A stretch of DNA of 64,000 nucleotides from NCBI GenBank assembly GCA_907165135.1, contig OU015567.1:1989001-2053000 (forward strand), written 5' to 3'. The position numbers were made by a program, and so were the translations under genes. This DNA comes from Oikopleura dioica (taxonomy: Eukaryota; Chordata; Appendicularia; Copelata; Oikopleuridae). The notes under the pieces were generated by a model. The model saw only the letters and a program-made list of their open reading frames with translations, was not told the origin of the DNA and ran no database searches. Every line of letters starts with the position of its first letter. Positions within the stretch are counted from its first letter, which is position 1. Shown here piece after piece: positions 10,844 to 21,806 of this stretch.

Positions 10844-12962
10844 TCAATCTGAACCACATTCCTGCGAGCAACATTCCAATGTCTCCGTATTGTAAGTCCT
10901 CGTTCCACAGCAAGCTCTTAGTCCACCATTTGTCGCAAAAGGATACCTGAAAATCTCATCGCCGCAGCAAGAGTCCAGTTCTGCCTTCTTCTCTTTTTCT
11001 CCAAGAGCTAGTGATCGTCCAGCTAAAACCGGGCCCTTGTTGGCAGTCTTGCACTGGTCGGCTTTTAAAGATTGGTCTCTAAGGAAAAATATTTAGGGCG
11101 TGGGTTATTCGGATGATGATATTATGGTAATTCGGCGCGAGAAAAAAATTGGACTTAGAAAGAGGGAATCCGTCTCAGATCCAAATCATCAAAAAAAAAT
11201 CATGAATCTGATTGGCCTACCGGCGAAATGGGGAAATCTGATTGGTTAACCAAAATTTTGACAAACAATGCCTCGATGATTTATACTATCTTCTTCTCGA
11301 AAGAGGAACACCCTTTATTTTACTTCCAAAAATAAGGGGACCCTTTACCTTAATTGAGAGTTGTAGACGTATTCGAAGTCGCGAAGATTCAGCGCCAATT
11401 TTCTGTCGCACTCGCAAATCGCCCGCTTGCATGGATCCTGATCAACTAAAAAATAGAAGTTCAACTGTGGGTCAAACTCGCTTTTCCAATTTGAAAATTG
11501 CCTCCGAAGTAGATCCTTATCGCATTTCATGTTCTTATCGTTTTGAACAAGTTTTCTAAAACAGAACGAACACGTAAGAAATAATATTTTACGTTCGCTC
11601 AAAATCATAAACACCAAAACTGGGTGGAATATTTTAAGCTGGATTAATATAATACTGCTGGAACTTACGGCAGGCGATTTCGATGTTGACGCCGGTGGAG
11701 CCATCCTTGATGAATCGCCAATTGTAGGAAGTTTGAAGGCCATCGCATTCCTTGCCGTTTTCAGCTCGGGCACAGCCCCAGCATTTGGAATGGGCGAAGC
11801 AGGCGAAATCGAGCTCGTCCTAAATTGAACAGAGGGTCAAATAGAAGGTCTTCTTTTTCTTTCGATTTTACCTGTGGCTGTCCTCGACCCTTATTCTCCA
11901 AGCACCAGCAGCCGTACTGCTCGAATTCCCAAAAGTTCTTTGTCGCCATTCCGTTGATCATCTTCCTTCTTCCTCCTTTTCGAGAGCCAGGAATCTTGCC
12001 CGGCGTCTTGTTCGCTCGCGCCAGGTCGAGAGCATCCTGATCTGCGCCATCGTCTCCATACTCCTCAGTCATGTAATCGTCTCCGCCTCCGAAGAGAACC
12101 GAGCTCTGTCCGAAAACTAAAGAGGAAAATGTGGTAATGAGTGTTGTTAACAGATCGTTAGCAGCCGCAAAGTTGAACGGCAGGTTTTGTAACGGGCTTG
12201 AATTAATCAATGGCGTGAAATTCTTATTAACGAATATTTACTGCAAGAAGATTTCAATGAGATACTTAACGGACTTTTTTGAACTTTAACATCATTCATG
12301 AAAAAGTGAAATTCTAAATTTTGTAAACAGAAAATTGACTTATGGTCTTTTTTTCAAAAAAAAAATTATTGATCATGGATTCGGATTTCCGTGAATTTTT
12401 AAAAAAAATCAGGAAAAAATTGAACGCGTGGTTTGTTTTATACACCAAGCAAAAAGATCAGAGAGGCAGGATTTTGACAAGAATGATGAAAACTTGATTT
12501 TTGATTAAACAAAATGGATCAGAAAAAACCCAACACGACTCAGAAAAAATTCAACAGAAGATTAATGTCATCAAAAAACACGCTACGACTGGAAAGAATA
12601 ATAACGCAATCAAAGCCGCGTGCGGCTTTTTTGAAAAATAAAAGAAATATATCAACTTATAAAACGCAGAAAGCTTTCTAGATCTTAGGGGAAATCGACA
12701 AGCGAGAAAGTCTCTTGCAACTTTCGAGTCGAAAAATGCGTCTAGCCGCACTTTGCTTCAGATAATCAATTGACAAGAAAGCCGTTTGCGGCTATCTTCC
12801 AACTATTCTTAGAAACTATTCATCGCCATAAGAATTTCCATAAAAATAACCCGTCTTCTGATAAAAGCCGCACGCGGCTACCCCTTATCATTAAAATCTT
12901 TCTTCGATAAAAAACAATGAAAACATACCTGCTGAAAAAGCTGTGACTGCCAAAAGTTTCAT
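10844..12962 (-). CDS. Secreted phospholipase A2-like protein with galaxin-like Cys tail, 253 aa
   Basis: Five exons (12962-12929, 12116-11872, 11819-11669, 11445-11349, 11078-10844) close in phase to 762 nt. The order is a signal peptide (MKLLAVTAFSAVFG), an acidic then basic propeptide-like region (to about residue 60), and a PLA2 core. The core has the calcium-loop position YGCWCLENKGRGQP, the active-site helix DELDFACFAHSKC and CECDRKLAL carrying the conserved second Asp. The last exon adds CCGDEIF and RACCGTRTYNTETLECC, the di-cysteine pattern seen in galaxin repeats. The residue after the catalytic His is Ser, not the calcium-binding Asp, and the usual glycines of the calcium loop are missing. 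Catalysis may therefore be weak or lost. Confidence 0.85.
12613..12879. repeat. Cluster of GCCGC palindromes, MITE remnants
   Basis: Three short hairpins (AAGCCGCGTGCGGCTT at 12613-12628, GCCGTTTGCGGC near 12781-12792, AAGCCGCACGCGGCT near 12865-12879) lie in the first intron of the PLA2 gene. They have the same core as the internal hairpins of the MITEs at 13966-14207 and 63510-63644. Confidence 0.5.
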
Positions 12963-13618
12963 TTTTCCGCTGCTCTATTTCTTCTTGAAGACAAAACAAA
13001 AAGTGTAAAAAGACCGTAAGTATTACCGAATCTCCTTGATCGAAGAGTAACTTGCACCAGATTTTGGGTTGGGGTCGGCTCGATCTTGGTGCTCCGTGGT
13101 GGCGCAACGGCGGCACCCTCCGCGCCATCGCGCTTTTCCAAACGAGATTTCTCCACGACAAATTCTGGTTACACAATAAAGCTACTTTTACAAGTTCATG
13201 CGATTCTGCAACATCAACGGAAGTTTCGGGACAAAATGAACGGATGCCGATATCGTACTTCATTAACAAGCAAGTTTGTCTCAAAAATAGAATTAGGAAA
13301 TAAGATTTCGACTTTTTTCTTGCAATTGAGCACCATCTTCAAATCTCAAAAACCAATCAAATCCACTTGGCCCTCTCGCTCCTTACAGTCAGCTTTAACA
13401 AGGGCTCCAACATTTTCATCCACTGTTGCATTAAAACCCTCTCCAAGAGTAGCTGTCCATTCTAAAGTGTCATCGAATCTTGAGGAGTCCAGTATCCCAA
13501 CTCAACGACTATCAATTATTTCTCACTTCAATCTTGAAATACAGTTAGATCTGCTGAGATTTCATTTCGTCCTTCGTTCTCAAGAGAAGCCTTAATTATG
13601 AACAAGATTCTCAAAAAG

Positions 13619-13626
13619 TATATAAA
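13619..13626 (+). promoter_or_regulatory. TATA box
   Basis: TATATAAA lies 46 bp before the ATG at 13672, a spacing that leaves a short 5' UTR. Confidence 0.5.
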
Positions 13627-13671
13627 GAAGTACACTTCCTCATTTGATTCACCTATTGAAAAGGGTTCAAA

Positions 13672-13991
13672 ATGAAAGTAGCAAATATTATATTTTTCTC
13701 TCCTTTTCTTTCTACCCTCGCGAATCCAGCTTACTATCGAATCAATCTTTACGATTTTCACAAGGTCTACACTTCATGCATCAGAGGTAACGATCTCCAG
13801 ACGTAAGTTCATACATCATGTATTGTATTTTAGGGATGATCAAGAACAAATCTGTGGATGAGCAGTATCCTTATTCCCCGAGCAGCGGTTTTTCAAATAG
13901 GGAAATTGAGATCACGTGCGATAACTTTATCAAGAAGCTGTGGGAGCTACGTGGGATGGTAAAATCTGGGCTCGGCAGCCTGAAACCTTAG
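13672..13991 (+). CDS. Small secreted protein truncated by a MITE
   Basis: Exon 1 is 13672-13786 and exon 2 is 13834-13991 (phase closes; 90 codons plus stop). The product has a signal peptide (hydrophobic from MKVANIIFFSPFLSTLA) and two cysteines, CIRG and ITCDNF, and no family I recognise. The reading frame enters the transposable element at 13966. The last eight sense codons (SGLGSLKP) and the TAG at 13989-13991 belong to the element. Bridging the insertion at its 8-bp target duplication, the frame would continue as VKYSSARDEG to a stop at about 14269-14271. The protein has thus probably had its C-terminus replaced. The gene may be inactive or simply altered. Confidence 0.6.
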
Positions 13992-14207
13992 TCAGGCTCT
14001 AAAAAAAAGCTTTAATGAAAAACCACGTAGCGGTTTTTTGAAAAACGAAGCCGCAGGGCGGCTTCGAAAGTAAATCTTTTTTACCGATATGTTTCTTCTT
14101 GCGAAGCCGCTTCGCGGCTTCGTTCGAAAAAAAAGCCGCTACGCGGCTTTTCATTTTAGTTTTTTCAGAGTCTAAGTCAGGTTTTTCACTCAGGTTGCCG
14201 AGCCGAG
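13966..14207. mobile_element. hAT-like MITE with 8-bp target-site duplication
   Basis: 18-bp terminal inverted repeats (CTGGGCTCGGCAGCCTGA, two mismatches between ends) enclose 242 bp. An exact 8-bp direct repeat GGTAAAAT flanks it (13958-13965, 14208-14215). The 8-bp duplication is the hallmark of hAT elements. The interior carries paired GCCGC hairpins and no transposase. Confidence 0.9.
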
Positions 14208-14897
14208 GGTAAAATATTCTAGTGCTAGGGATGAAGGATTGTCTAGCTCTAGAATCGGCTTCGCTATCTGATAAATCACATAATATTTAAGCCACTCAAA
14301 CAGGACGATAAAGAAAAAGATCCCATCAACCATGTTCACTCTTTTGCTTTCCTCGGAAAAATGAAAAATATCTTCTAAAATGAATCTATCATTTTTCAAT
14401 AAAAGAAAAAAATGCCATCTCGGCGCCGCTTTGTATCAATATTTTCCTCTCGTTTGTCTTCACTGGCAATTATGATGTCAATTGCGATTAATTATCGCGT
14501 GTGATTGAATATTTACAGAACAGGTCACGCATATGCGTTGTCGAATTTGGATGTTTTAGCAACGCGCTCGAATTTGTTCTAAAGCAGGAAGCCCATGTTT
14601 GGGCCGTAATCACCCGCCGCCAAGTCAAAATGAAGAAAAAAGAAAACTCAATTAAAAATAACCGAGCAGCGCTGAATTACGCATGGATTATGCCCCCGTC
14701 TCGAAGTTAAAAATATACTAAGGCTAGGGCTGATCGGTGATCATTGATCATGTGACTAACGAAAGAGCTTTTTTCACGTGATATTTGCTAGTAGTACGTG
14801 TTTTTCGGGTTTTTCGGCTAAAGATTTCAAATAACAAATTTAGGGATAGGGTTAGGGAGTATCCACTGGGGGTTCCCGTCGGGTTAAGGGGGTGTAG
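14208..14897. other. Intergenic, nothing assigned
   Basis: The frames here are short and show no supported splice structure. The minus-strand frame at 14190-14399 begins inside the MITE and is not supported. Confidence 0.4.
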
Positions 14898-15152
14898 GGC
14901 GCCCAGGTTCACAATCTGTGTGAACCCGGTTCACAAAATTTTTAAAAGAATGAAATCAGGGGTCTTTATGCGCTTCGCGCCTGATTTCATTAAGAATTCT
15001 CTATTAGAGAAACTCATTTTTGACGTTATAAGCTTTCTCTACAACCGCGCCTTTAGTCAATTTGATTCACTCTTTGACCGAAATTCACAGAATTCGGGTT
15101 CCGGAACCGGGTTCACAAAATTGTGAACCAATCGATTGTGAACCTGGGCGCC
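14898..15152. mobile_element. 255-bp palindromic MITE
   Basis: A 19-bp inverted repeat GGCGCCCAGGTTCACAATC bounds the segment. Just inside, further GTGAACC / GGTTCAC blocks pair across the element (TTCACAAAATT near each end). Central bases include GCGCTTCGCGCC. No coding capacity and no clear target duplication. Confidence 0.8.
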
Positions 15153-17212
15153 CGCCACCCGGTTAAGGTCTTTTATTGAGGGGGGTCACCTTAAGGGTAG
15201 ACCCCTTGATAAAGCTGATGGTTAGTTTCGCCCTTTTTTACCATTCATATTATTCTCAGAGTGTTTATCTCAAAACTCACTCTTATCCAATCAAAAAATT
15301 AGCAATTTGCAAATTTGATACTTTCGTGTGTCATCAACTTGCATAACCGGCTAGCATCTCCTTACTCCAAATCCTATCTTCTCTTCGTTTAGAACCACCG
15401 TTTTTCCTCGCTTCTTCTCTTTTTTTGATCAGCAAAATTTGAGTTGTAGGGTCAGGAAAAGTTTATTTCGCGTTGTAGATCGTTTATTTTCGCCGCGATC
15501 TAAAGATCAGATTATTCCGGAGCTGATATGAGTTCGTTTTAGATACTTCTGTCTAGAATATTTTAGAGAGATCATCCTCAAGTCCGATTCCGTTTTTTTG
15601 TAAAAAATGCGAGTTCAGCGATCGAAAGTTCGAAAAATGGCTCGCGACGTAAGCTTCTCCCTTCCAAAACTTGATAAATTTATCAATCCGAACGATACGA
15701 AAATCGTGGATTATTATGACGCAACAGAATTTGTTTCTTAGGCTTCAAGATCAAGCTTGCAAGAAGGGCAATAATTTCATTGCTTTCTCTTTTTTCCAAG
15801 GATTCTATTTTTATTGAATCAAATAAAAAGGAACAAGCTGTGTTTTGAGAGGAACGTCAGTTCTGAGGTTTTTCGGGGAACACGTGTTTTTTTGCTCCCA
15901 GGACTTGTTTCAAAAGAAAGTTGAGGCTCTAGAAAAGTTTTTTTATAAATTTTTTTTGATTGAAGAAACCGACTCTTCCAAAAATGGACAAAAATGTAAA
16001 ATTAATATAAAATAAATTATATTATCGATTAAGCTATTATCGAATGTGCTTTCGTTTCAGCCAATCAGATTTCATAATATTTTGGAAGACCAATGGAAAG
16101 AGAGCCTTTAACGCCTTCCCATTGGCTTTTCAAAAAATTCTGAAATATGATTGGCTACAACGAAGGCAGAGGTCACAGGCTCGATCAATTTTCTTGAACC
16201 AACTCTAAAAAAACTCTTATCACTAGAAACGAATTGAATTTAGCTCGAGACGTCAGCTCCACTAATTGCAACTAATAAAATCTCCTCCCTGGCCAGTTGT
16301 CTCGGCCCGCAAACAACGGCCGCCAGGAAATTTCAATCTGTAAATTTCGCGCCACACTTACCTCATCCTGCGGTCAACAATGCTCCAGAAAAACACAACA
16401 AGACTACAACTGCGTCAATCTGATTTCCTGGATCAACCACCAAACCAAATTTCATCCCCTTTTACCGCTTAATTTTTCTCTTGAACTTGAGGCGCAATTT
16501 AAAAGGCCGGGCAAGTTCAAGAAAAAAATGTTAAAAGAAAAGTCACTTTATTGATTTTCTTGAACAGTCAGTTTTGCGAAAGGTTATCATTGCTTGAAGT
16601 TGAGTTTCAAAATGTAGTCGATGAATTCGACAATATTCAGTGAGCACTTCCTTGATTTAGGAAATGATTAAACTTTTCTCTTCCTCCGTTTGAAGAAAAT
16701 AACCTGAAAATACTTTCTCTTTTTTCGAAAATTTTGCATAAAACTTACTGTAAGTTGCTCTTGCTCGGACATTGAAAGCCAAGGACTGATCCTATCAAGA
16801 TTTTTGCCCTGACAACAACAGTTTTTCTAGAGAATTTTCAGTTTATTGACTGTGGCTTAAAATTTTATCTAAGTGTGGCAAAACAAAAATTCCAGCTTCT
16901 AGAGATTCTCAAGTTCTTCTTTTGAAGAGAACGTCTCGCTCCGGGATCTTTTTGTCTAGCATCATTTTCAGTAAAAGCTTTTCATTTTAACAATCTTTCT
17001 GCATCTATCACTGCGCCAAATGAAAAAGCATCATTTTATCCATTTTTGGTTGATTTTCTCGCTGATCTTCGCTCTTTTTTCTTTTTCGAAAAAGTCCGTC
17101 GAGGACGTCTTTTTCAAATTTGTTTGTTTAGATTTCAAATAAACATGGCTTTTCATTCAATAACCTGATTTCAATAGGAAAGAATTGAGAAATTTTGAGC
17201 GAAAAAAAAGAC
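15153..17212. other. Mostly non-coding; two weak coding candidates
   Basis: 15607-15741 (+) is a 44-codon ORF whose Arg/Lys-rich start (MRVQRSKVRKMARD) runs into a GTAAGC donor, so it may be a first exon. 16297-16554 (+) is an open frame after a CAG acceptor with CGQQCSRKTQQDYNC, possibly a terminal exon of a small Cys protein. On the minus strand a GTAAGTGTGG donor overlaps it. Neither can be built into a full gene. The remainder is AT-rich sequence. Confidence 0.3.
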
Positions 17213-18827
17213 ATGAAAATTTTTTCTTTGGCTTTATTGGGCCTTGCTGCGTCTGATCAGGTTAAATAAAAATTGGTCTTGGATTTTTATGAAATTTTAG
17301 ATGGAGGAAATCGGGGCGAAATTCAAAAGCGAGTTCGAAGGGAATTTGAAGCACAACGTGAAGTACTACACGAAATCGAATGGAAAAGGTCGCAATGTGA
17401 GTTTATTCCTCCCAGCCCAGAAAGTTGGCTTATTTTCGAAGCAAACACGATTTTAATGAATTTACTCAACTTTCCACTTTCATCGCGTTTTGGGGCGCGG
17501 CGAGAGCAATCACGTTTTCTGTTTTAGAAAACCTATCGAAGACTCGACGAAGCAAATAAACTTCCCTATGGACTCTCATTGAAAGAAGGTAAAAATTGAT
17601 TAACAGCGAAAAATAGGCGCTTTTTAAGGTCAGTTCTGAAAATGTCACGACTGTCACGATTTTGTGACATTCGTGACATTCATGCAACTTGTGATATTCA
17701 TCGCATTCGTGCCATTTGTGATATTCGTGACATTAGTGCCATTCGTGACATTCGTGGCATTCGTTACAGTCGTGACATTCGTCACAGTCGTGATGTTCGT
17801 GCCACTCGTGACAAGCGTCACAGTCCTGACGTTCGTGCCATTCGTGCCATTCCTGTCATTCGTGACAGTCGTGCCATTCGTGACATTCGTGACAGTCGTG
17901 ACATTTTCAGCACTGTCGGCTTTTTTAAAAAATTAGTAAAGGTCAAATTTGTGACCGTTTATTTCATTTTTCAGCGGATTTTGACCTTGCGTTTGATTTC
18001 TGCGACGATAATGGCGATGGAGTCGTAAGTATATTATTTATCAATAATTCGCTCCCGGACATGACTTTTTTCAAAGATCAACATCAAAAAAGAAATTCCC
18101 AAATGCACCGAAAAAGCGATGAAAATCATGAGCGCGCAAATCGGCGAAACCGAGGAACTGCCAAAAATCGGCATGCGCGCCCGAAAGAAGTTCGATTTCG
18201 ACCATGACAGAGTGCTCTCAAAGGTGACTTTTTTCTCGGGCGAACGCTTCCTAATCGGATCTCAGAGCGAATTCGCCACATCGTGTGCGGTTTTGAACAA
18301 AAGCTTCGCGCAGACGATCATTTCAATTTTTGATGGCATCGATGGCAGCGAACCAGTAAGTCGATTAATTTTTGCACTTCAGTTGTTTTAATAATTGTAC
18401 TTTTCCAAGACCGTCTGTACAGATACTGACCCGTCTGTAGTGTTAACTCTACAGTGTTGAGGAGGATAAATTATTCAAATTTTGATACTTTAGTTGACTC
18501 CTCTCTAAGAGCTTTTCAAGTTGCCCCTTATTTTTTGTACCTTTCTTTCTTTTCTTTTTTTTTCTGAAATCAAGGAAGAGAACCAACTTTTCAACCTAGA
18601 ACGGAGCGCTCAATGGAATGACCGAAGTAATCGCCATGGGCGGAATGATGTCAAAGTTCTACGAAAACGTCGATCAAAGCACTTCCCGAGGCCTCCTTAA
18701 CTCGGTCAACGTCGATGGAAACGCCGCAGCGGACAAGATGACAATTACAGAGCTCGAGATTCAAGATTTCATGCAAAAATTAATGACTGCCGCTCTGGAA
18801 ACTTGCTTCAAAAATGACTGTATTTAA
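17213..18827 (+). CDS. Secreted EF-hand-like protein, 253 aa
   Basis: Six exons (17213-17260, 17301-17396, 17528-17588, 17975-18024, 18077-18355, 18600-18827) total 762 nt and close in phase. A signal peptide (MKIFSLALLGLAASDQ) is followed by a charged helical region. Across the exon 4/5 junction lies DFCDDNGDGVINIKKEI, an EF-hand-like loop. The Asp, Asn, Asp and Gly fall at loop positions 1, 3, 5 and 6, but the terminal Glu is one residue late. A second Asp/Gly-rich stretch (FDGIDGSEPNGALNG) spans the exon 5/6 junction. Cysteines are few (CTEK, TSCAV, ETCFKNDC). A calcium-binding role is plausible, not proven. AATAAA follows the stop. Confidence 0.8.
17640..17905. repeat. 9-bp minisatellite in an intron
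   Basis: About 29 imperfect copies of GTGACATTC (variants GTGCCATTC, GTGACAGTC, GTGATATTC) fill most of the third intron of the EF-hand-like gene. This expands that intron to 386 nt against 40-55 nt for most neighbours. It is open in two frames, which explains spurious repetitive ORFs. Confidence 0.9.
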
Positions 18828-18865
18828 ATTCAGAATAAAAAGTTCGCAGATTTCAAATTTAAAAT

Positions 18866-19917
18866 TTAAACATCTTCACATTTATTAATTACAATTTGAT
18901 TGCCGGAAAACGATGATGGAAGGGAGCAAATATTTCCCACGTGAGAATTGAATAATTTTTCATGCTTCGTGGCGGACCATCGCTCCAAATATCGAATGTA
19001 ATACTTTGAAATTATGTTAATCGGCTCAAAAAACTTGAGGTTAGATATTGTCTCAGTAGCAAATAATTTCTGCACTTTTTTTATTGCTGTTAGTTGTACT
19101 CAATCACCATCTTATCCATAAACACACATTCTTACCAGAATAAGCCCCATTATGGTTACTGAAAAACCACAAAGCCAGTAAAACGAGAGTCCAGCATCAT
19201 CAACAGATTCTCTTAAAAATCATAAAAATCTCTCCAGTATTATTTTTCCTTACAAAAGTGACTTTTGTCGCGGCATCATTTATAAAAATCAACTATTCGA
19301 AATCTCATTATAAAAGCATCATCCTCTTACACTAACCACTCCGTTTTTTTGAGCGAGAAAAGAACAGAATCGATGTTGTATGAAGGGATTCAACCCCCAA
19401 GGGGAGCGTCTTGATCTTTCTGTACCCTGAAATAATTTAAAAACGGTATTCAGAGATTGATAAAAATTAATTAACTGGTCACGAGACCTCGTTCTTCTAT
19501 AAGTTGATTATTGCTCTAATAGATTTAAAAGAAGCCGTTTCAGGGTGTCAACATCGATTTTGTCAAAATTGGCAAACTTGGCAAACTTTGACAAAATCGA
19601 TGTTGACACCCTTAATTTTGCTTTAAAACTTTTTTACTAATATTTATAATTATTTATTATTGTTTTCTCTGCAATAGTTATATAGAAATTGTGCCTGAGA
19701 GTTGATCTTATTTCAAAGTATTGATAGATGCAAATAACAACATGCAATTCTTGAGAGGTAGGTCTCTTAGCCTTGTTCCGATGATAAACATTTCGCGGTT
19801 AAAACTCATGTTTGTTACTTCAACATCGCGATAGAGAGATGGAGAGAGAACTCGAAGAGAATCGCCAGAAAATAGTTCATTCTCGTTTCGGAAATTTATA
19901 AGAAACACATCTTTCAA
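18866..19917 (-). CDS. Candidate multi-exon membrane protein, model incomplete
   Basis: Minus-strand pieces with good splice sites can be seen. 19917-19708 is open from MKDVFLINFRNENELF. About 19428-19330 follows a TTTCAG and reads YRKIKTLPLGVESL. About 19215-19135 follows an AAG acceptor, reads ESVDDAGLSFYW then a hydrophobic run, and ends at GTAAGAAT. 19075-18866 reads QKLFATETISNL to a stop after KCEDV. Together they suggest a short protein with one or more membrane segments. Phases between pieces were not all resolved and the family is unknown. It would be transcribed away from the protease at 19950. Confidence 0.35.
19542..19612. repeat. Perfect 26-bp inverted repeat (hairpin)
   Basis: Left arm 19542-19567 and right arm 19587-19612 are exact reverse complements (AGGGTGTCAACATCGATTTT at the outer end), with a 19-nt loop. 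It could be a cruciform, a small RNA precursor or a minimal foldback element. The loop itself contains a short repeat (GGCAAACTTGGCAAAC). Confidence 0.9.
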
Positions 19918-19921
19918 AAAG

Positions 19922-19927
19922 TATAAA
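19922..19927 (+). promoter_or_regulatory. TATA box of the protease gene
   Basis: TATAAA lies only 22 bp before the ATG at 19950. Initiation at the usual 25-30 bp downstream would leave almost no 5' UTR. Similar very short TATA-to-ATG spacing is seen before 23248. Confidence 0.4.
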
Positions 19928-19949
19928 TTTTCAAAGAATAAACTAGAGA

Positions 19950-21806
19950 ATGAAACTTTCGAGCGTCCTTATCGCCTCCGTCTCGGCGGGATACTATCAA
20001 GGCCACAAACATCTGGCAGGAAAAGAGCTCGAGGAGAGAACTGCTAAATGCGATGCGAAAGTCGATGAAGTAAAAGAGACCTACAGCATTGGAGGCCAAG
20101 GCTGGTGGGATTGCCAAGGCTATGGATCTGGAAATCCAAAGGTGTTTTGCTACCCAAAGTGTCCAAGTGGAAAGAAGGCTAACTGGCCTTCGAATTCCGT
20201 TCCTGAGCTGAAGGTCATGTGCGGCAATCCACCAAGTGTCATGAAACAGTAAGTACCATAGCATGTTATCAATTACAGTCTGTTACTGACACATAAAAAG
20301 ATCATTCTGAAATTTTAAAGAGAAATCAAAAAATCTTTGTAGAAATCTCCCTGACAACTTCGCTCTGGCATGTGACGATGTCGCTCAAAAAGGATCAAAA
20401 AGTCATGCTTGTGAAAAGGGAATCGATCATTCCACGGTGTACGGCACGTTAAAGATGCAGAAAAAGATCAACAGAGCGAGAGCGATGTACACACTTGAAT
20501 GTGAAAATAAGGAGAAGACCTGGCATCTTTGCAAAAGAATATTTGCTAGAAACAGAAACACTTGGAAAACGGTAAAATAAAACTTAAATTCATCTCGAAA
20601 AAAATCTTATTTTCTTTGTTCTAGAAAAAAGTTTGGAGTAATCAGATGCCGGCTTGCGAAAAGCCAGAGGAACCAGAAGAACCCGAAACACCCGAAGAAC
20701 CAGAAACACCTGAAGAACCTGAAACTCCCGAAGAACCAACAGAACCAGAAGTTCCAGATGACGAATCGGACAAGACTCCAAGCGGCGAATTCGTTGCTCT
20801 GACAAACGAAATCACCGCGAATCTGAACACTTGCACTCAAGAAGAAAACTTCGATCTCACCGAAAAATCCCTCTTCGGCGCATCTTCAGATTCCGACGAC
20901 GAAGAGAACAGAATCGTCGGTGGAGTAGCCGCTGCTGACAATGCATGGCCTTGGATCGTTCGACTTGAATTGAGAGCATACAGCAACGCTGTTTACAGTT
21001 GCGGTGGAAGTATCATTGCGAATCGATGGGTTGCCACTGCCGCTCATTGCTGCAGAGGAATGAGGAGCATAACGGGAGTATTTGGTGATCTCAGAAGATA
21101 TGGATTTGACAGTAAGCTCACAACATCCTTCCTTATTTAACCGTTTTTTTAAAGGCCAAGAGTACAGACTCACCACTGACAAGTTCTACAATCACTGGGA
21201 ATACGGACAGAGAGGCGATGGAAACTCTGGAAACAACGACGTCTGCATCATCAAATTCAACGAAGACATTCTCGAAGCAGATCCTGAGAAGAAGACGCGA
21301 ATCGCTTGTATTCCAAAGAAAAAGGAAGTTCACGGCGCAGGCTGTTGGGTCGCTGGCTGGGGCACATTGAAATCCGGTGGTTCGCTTTCTCCTGAGTTGA
21401 TGTCTGTTGGCGTCAATATTATGGGACATGATTATTGGCACGGGTTTTTTTCTTGATAAAAATGATTTTTTTCACTTTTGAAAATTAGTCGACTTTAAGA
21501 TAAAAAAAACCGTTAAAAAGCATGAACAACTCAAATTTCGCCAATCTCAATTACAAACTCGCCGAAGATGATATTTGCGCCGCCAAACCCGATCTCGACG
21601 GAGATGGAAAAACCGACGCGGGTGCTGATGCTTGCCAGGGTGATTCCGGAGGACCTCTCATTTGCCCAGTCGATGGAAAAGCTACGCTGATGGGTGTTGT
21701 TTCAAGAGGATACGGCTGCGCGTGGGAAGGCTACCCAGGTCTCTACACTTCTTTGTCTACTACGTACGATTGGGTTAAAAAGAAAATCCTTGCTAGAGGA
21801 CTCTAA
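19950..21806 (+). CDS. Secreted trypsin-like serine protease with PEEPE linker, 529 aa
   Basis: Five exons (19950-20248, 20343-20571, 20625-21111, 21155-21443, 21521-21806) close in phase. A signal peptide ([14 protein letters not shown]) precedes a 160-residue Cys-containing N-terminal region ([28 protein letters not shown]) of unknown fold. A linker of PEEPETPEE repeats follows, then an S1 domain starting at NRIVGG. All three catalytic residues are visible: His in VATAAHC, Asp in NNDVCIIKF, Ser in CQGDSGGP. The specificity-pocket position (GADACQGDS) is Asp, indicating cleavage after Arg/Lys. The domain ends normally with [14 protein letters not shown] occurs at about 21849. Zymogen activation would be at the Arg before IVGG. 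Confidence 0.93.

Noticed and set aside
13086-13595. 169-codon plus frame upstream of the MITE-hit gene
   Set aside because: Poor start context, mixed composition, no signal or motif; overlaps the upstream region of the PLA2 gene on the other strand.
14843-14860. Telomere-like GGGTTAGGG stretch
   Set aside because: Only one or two imperfect units, not an array.
17642-18028. Highly repetitive ORFs (Asp-Ile-Arg or Val-Thr-Phe runs)
   Set aside because: These are translations of the 9-bp intronic minisatellite, bounded by a clear donor and acceptor.
20590-20840. Minus-strand Ser/Gly- or Phe-rich frames
   Set aside because: Antisense of the PEEPE linker of the protease.
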